Source: Pirellulaceae bacterium
GTDB taxonomy: Bacteria; Planctomycetota; Planctomycetia; Pirellulales; Pirellulaceae
Assembly: GCA_029243025.1 (NCBI GenBank)
Contig: JAQWSU010000049.1
Span: 62,001 to 126,000 of the forward strand
Length of the DNA: 64,000 nucleotides
Reading direction: 5' to 3'
Under the pieces are notes generated by a model. It was not told the origin of the DNA and did not search any database. It worked only from the letters and a program-made list of their open reading frames with translations. Numbering within the stretch: the stretch's first letter is position 1; each line of letters begins with the position of its first letter. Shown here in pieces: positions 24,201 to 30,200 of the stretch. The position numbers were made by a program, and so were the translations under genes.

Positions 24201-27200
24201 ATTCCTTCAGCCTACCGAATGCAGACTATACCGCGACAACCTATTTTGTCGTTGGCGCCGACCAACCCTTGGAAAACCACATTTTTCGTGCGCAACTGGA
24301 CTACACCGGATGCCACGACGATCCAAACGCACTCCTGTCATGTCTTCCTGCTTTATCGATTGGCCAAGACTTGGGGCGACTGTTCGACCAACTGGAACTC
24401 CATGACCTATCTGGCGCGACCGTCGATGGAAAAGGCAACCTGTTTGTACTTGCCTTCCAACGAAACAATCTTCCCGCCGTGGCTGGCGTGAATGTAGATA
24501 CCGGACAATACGTAGGTCCTTACACGATTCCCGTCGAAGACAATCAACTCCAACTGGGTGGTATCGATTTTGACCCCGTCACGAAGCATATGCATGGCGT
24601 GATCAGCGGCTCCGACAACAATTGGTATTTCACCATCGAGCCAGGAGGACGACTCCCTGAAATCACGGTCCGCCCCGTGCAACAAGACGATCAATCTGAC
24701 CTGCAATTCATCCGCACCGACGCACATCGACTCTTTTTGGATGCAGACGACGTGGTGGACGGCGCTGACTTCGGCAATTTCGCCGAAGCCTCAGGATCAA
24801 TCCATGGTATCAAATGGGAGGACATCGATGGCGACGGGCGGCGTGGCCCCAACGAACCGCTTCTGCCTGGCTGGACGATCTACCTCGACTTGAACAACAA
24901 CGGAGTGGCGGATCGGGGCGAACCGTCCCACGTCACCAACGACGACCCCGACACTCGCACTGACGAAACCGGCTTGTATTGGTTTACGGATCTGCCAGCG
25001 GGAGAATACACCGTGGCCGAGGTTCCGCAAGATGGATGGATGCAAAGCTACCCGTCCAATCAAAATTACTGGAACTTTGAGAATTACGAAGCCGGGACTC
25101 GATTTGAATCCGGCGATACCTTTGAAACCTCAGCGGATGACGGCCAGGTAACCACGGTGGCGGTACAACCGTTTGTGTTCCAAAACGGCGAGCAATTCGC
25201 AGGTACCGTCGTGTTCGACAGCCAGGGAACTGCCGGCGGAACGGGCAGCGACATTAGTCTGAATTCTGCCAATCTTTTGTTTGATTTTGCCCCAACAGTC
25301 AGCGGAGCGTCACTGCTGTTCGGCGATTTTGGTGGCAACAGCAATCTTTCCATCAACGGTGAATTCGCTTTCGCAGAAGAGCTGAGCGATCTGCACAACA
25401 CGACCCTTGGTGGCGTTTCCGTCTCCGTGCAATACTTCGACAACACACACGGCATTCTGCAACTGAACGGCAACGTCGATTCCTTCGCAATCGGCGGCCA
25501 AGAACTATGGATTGACCGCTTGTGCGCACGCCTGGCACACACGGACGATACACCTGACGCCACCCATGTGATCGATCTTTCTTTTGGCGAACGGATCGAC
25601 AACGTCAATTTCGGCAACATGAAATTGGGCGAGATACATGGCCGCAAATGGCATGACCGCAACGGCAATTCAGAACCTGACGAGGGAGAATATCTCGAAG
25701 GCTGGACGATCTATCTCGATTTAAATGGCAACCATCGCTACGACGATGGCGAACCGTCGACGGTCACCGATGCCCAAGGCCGCTACTGGTTCACCGGTTT
25801 AAAGGACAACACGTACACAGTCGGTGAAGTCGTACAACCAGGCTGGGAACAAACCTATCCCGCCTCACACCCCGGCAAGGATCTCTTCCAATTTGAGGAT
25901 GTCGCCCCAGCAGCGAACTACACGTTCGGCCAGAAATTCAATATTTTCGCTGCCGCAGGTAGTGCAGCGTCTGTCACCGTCGGACCATTCGTCAACTCGG
26001 GGGGCAACACGACAACAAATGGCACCATCAGCGTCTTGGAACAAGGAGTCCCCGTCAACCAAGCGTTGAGCATCAATAATGCCACCGCCGATTTCCAATT
26101 CGGCGAAACACTGACCGGAATCACGTTGTTGTTCAGCGACCTGGGAGGTAACGTCAATCTCCGAATCAACGGCCAGCTAGAAAACCCGGGCAGCATGGCG
26201 AGTCTGAACAACACGCTCGTCGGTGGATCGCTGGTACAAGTCAACCAACTGACCGACAACATTGGCGTGCTAAACATCAGCGGAGAAATCACCAGCTTCG
26301 CCGTTGGCGGACAAGAGTTCTGGATCGACAATCTGATCATTTGCGGCCAACCTATCCCCGGAACAGGCGTGCATACCGTACCTGTCAGGGGTGACATCCA
26401 CCGAGAAATCGATTTCGGCAATCGTCGACGCCCCGCCAAGATTCACGGCACAAAATTCCACGACCTAGATGGGGATGGGGTTCGCGGTCCCAACGACCGA
26501 GGAATCCTGAACTGGCAAATCTATCTGGACAACAACAACAACGGTCAATATGACGAAGGCGAACCTCTTGAAACCACCAATCAAAATGGCGAATATTGGT
26601 TCATGAATTTAGAGCCGGGCCAATACATGGTTCGTGAAGTGGAACAGGATGGCTGGACCCGAACGGCACCTCGAGTCACCTTCACCGACAGCCAACATTC
26701 GGCAGGACAACTACCGATCGCTTTGGCCTCTGGCGACCTTGATGGCGACGGCACGGTGGATCTTGTCGTCGCAGATCCAGGTACGGAAAGCATCCAGATT
26801 CTGACTGGCCAGGGCGATGGCACTTTCTCTGCTCCGACAACGATCGGCACTCCCACCCTTCCATCGGACCTGACATTAGTCGATCTCGACGATGACGAAG
26901 ACCTTGATATCGTCGCCGTGTTGCCGACCAGCAATGAGTTGTTCACCCTCTTTAACGCGGGCGATGGTTCCTTCGCCACCAGTCACTCGATGGACACCGA
27001 GGCGTTCCCGATGACCATCATCTCTGGCGATTTTGATGGTATCAACGGGGCGGACATTGCAGTTGGACATGGTGCCAGCGATACCACCACCGTTTACCTA
27101 AACAACGGCTCAGGCAGTTTCGAAGATAGCTTGAACCTCATCACCGACGCACCATCTCTGGATTTGGCCGCCGCTGATTTCAACCACGACGGACGACTTG

Positions 27201-30200
27201 ATCTGGCGATACTTGGTCAAGCAAATCGTCGCATTTCAGTCTATGTCAACGAATACGATGTGGAAAACGCGGCCTTGTCATTCGGCCTTGGTGCACAACT
27301 GACCGTCTTCCCCAACGACACACGACTTGCCGTTGACGACTTTGATCAGGATGGAAATCTCGACTTTGCCACGACCAGTTTCTCAGAGGGTTTAACCAGC
27401 GTATTCTTTGGCCTCAGTTCGGCGGCAGAACTCACTTACGGCCCGGGATTCTCCTTAGCCGGAAGCATTGCCCCGATCGGAATTTCCACGGGCGACCTCG
27501 ATGGAGACGGCCTGCCTGATCTGGTCACCACGGACCGAGGCAGTGATGACTTACGGATTTTCTTTAGTCACGGCAACCGCAGCTTCAGCGCCTCGCTCAG
27601 TTATGACGTGGCCAAACAGGCCCAATTCGTTTCTTTAACCGACCTCAACAACGATGGATTCCTGGACATTGTCAGCGCTGATACAAATTTGACACAACCC
27701 GGTGTGACGACACTGCTCCAGGGTCCCCGCGACGGATACCTAGTCGACATCAACTACGAAACACCCGTTCACATGGACCTGGACTTCGGGAACTTCCGTA
27801 ACGGCCGCATCACGGGTCGTAAAATCCACGATCTAGACTGCAACGGCACGCTGATCGGGACGGAACCTGGACTCGATGGATTCACCATCTACATCGACCT
27901 TGATGACGACGGCCTTCACGATTCGGATGAGCCATTCGGCATTTCCAACCTGAATGGAGATTATCAGATCACGAACATTCCACCCGGAACCTATAGCGTC
28001 CGCGAAGCATTGTTCGACGACTGGGTACAAAGCACACCCGTGACGGGGCGGCACATCGTCACGATCTCACAAAGCGGTCAGACCATCGCCGACGTAGACT
28101 TCGGCAATTTCCAATACACTCCGCTTCCCGATGGCAAGGATTGGATGTACGGTTTTGACGCAAATGACGTCATGTTCGGCGACAACAACGTTGCGAACCC
28201 CTGCATCCTAAGCCTCGGTGATAACGACCACCTCTTCGGCAATCGAGGCGACGATATCCTCCACGGCCAGTTGCGGAATGACACCTACTATTTCGAGTCA
28301 GCCATTGACACCAGTGTGGAGACAGATGTCATCGAGGAACTCGATGACGGCGGCACCAACGAACGTTGGGATGAAGGCATTTTCGATCAACTCCACTTCG
28401 ATGGCGTTCCCGAAAAGTTATTCGACGGCGTCGGCGGCAACGAACCGATCATGATCGACATTTCCGGTGCTTCGCCTGTATTGTTAATTCCGAACCAGAT
28501 TGCTGAACACACGAGCCCCGCCGGCGGTATCCACGTTGTGGTCACCCAACAAGCTGGCCAGTTCGATTTCATCGAACAGATGGTAGGAGGTCAAAGTGAT
28601 GACACCCTCGTGGGCAACTCACGCGACAATCTCCTCGATGGCCGTTCGGGTTCGGACATCGAACAGGGTGCTGCGGGAGACGACACTTACGTCTTCGTTC
28701 CCGGAAATCCAGGTGACAATGATCAACTGATTGAAACAATCGGTAGCGACACCATCGACTTCAGCCGAATCCCGGATGCCGTCACCGTTGACCTTGGTAC
28801 GCCACCCAGCTTCACGGTGGCACCGGTAATCGCCCAATGGGGGTTGCCACAACAAACGGTCGAAAGCCCGGTCCCAGGACTTTACGAAAATGTGATCGGC
28901 ACCGTCGAGTCCGACATCATCCGCGGCAGCGATGCCAACAACCGTCTATTTGGCGGCGGCAACAACGACAGTCTCTATGGACTGGCTGGCGACGACGAAT
29001 TAATAGGCGGCAACGATGACGACCAGTATCTGTTCGTGGACGGATTCGGCACCGATCTGGTTATCGAATTAGTTGGCGGCGGCACCAATGACATCATGGA
29101 TTTCACCGCCGTAACAACTCCCCTCACGTTTACGATCGGCTCCGACATCAGCGTCACTGACGGTATCAACACGGCCACGCACGACGCGTTAGAAGTAGAA
29201 ACCGTGCTTGGAGGCCTGAGCTTGACCGACACGCTTATCAGTGGCGATGGAGACAATTTCTGGATTATCGACGGAGTCGACACCGGCACGTTAAATGGCG
29301 TCGTATTCTCGGGAATTGAAAACCTTGAGGGCGGAATCGGCAACGATATCTTCCAGTTCCTCCCCGGAGGGCAACTCACCGGTGGCATCAACAGTGGCGA
29401 CGGCAACGACACGTTTGACTTCAGCCTGGGCGGCAGCGTCGGCGGATTGGTCGAAGGCGGTCTCGCCAACGACACGATTCTCGGTAATGACGACAACCGA
29501 CTCTGGACAATCACCGGACTCGACGCAGGTACAGCCACCGGCATCGGCAGCTTCACCAGCATTGAAAACCTCACCGGCCGGACTGGCGTCGACACCTTCA
29601 CCCTGAGCGGGGGAACCTTAACGGGGACCGTTGACGGCGGTGACAATGACGACATTTTGAATGCCGACAACACAGCCAATCTTTTTACGCTCAACGGCCC
29701 CAATCAAGGCAGTGCGACCGGCATAGGAACCTTCTTATCCGTCGAACATCTGGTGGGCAACGATTCGTCCGATCATTTCGACATGGGAACTGGAAGCCTC
29801 TCAGGATCAATTGATGGTGGCCTGGGCGCTAACACACTGACTGCCAGCGATTCCCCGACCACCTTTACGGTCAACGCCCCCGACGCAGGCTCCTCAACAG
29901 ACGTTCCAACCTTCAGCAACATCGGAAACCTTACCGGTGGCGTCCACTCAGATACCTACCAGCTCGACGGTGGAACGCTTTCCGGACTCATCGACGGTCA
30001 GGGCGGAACCGACAACTTGGTCGCCGACAATGTCGCTAATACCTTCACTTTGACCGGCACCGATACAGGAACCGCAACAGGAGTCGCCCTGGGATTCACC
30101 CACGTCGAAAACCTCACCGGCGGCAACCTCAACGACACCCTGATCATTACCGGCGGTTCCATTGCAGGTACCTTCCGGGGCGAAGCTGGAATTGACCTGC

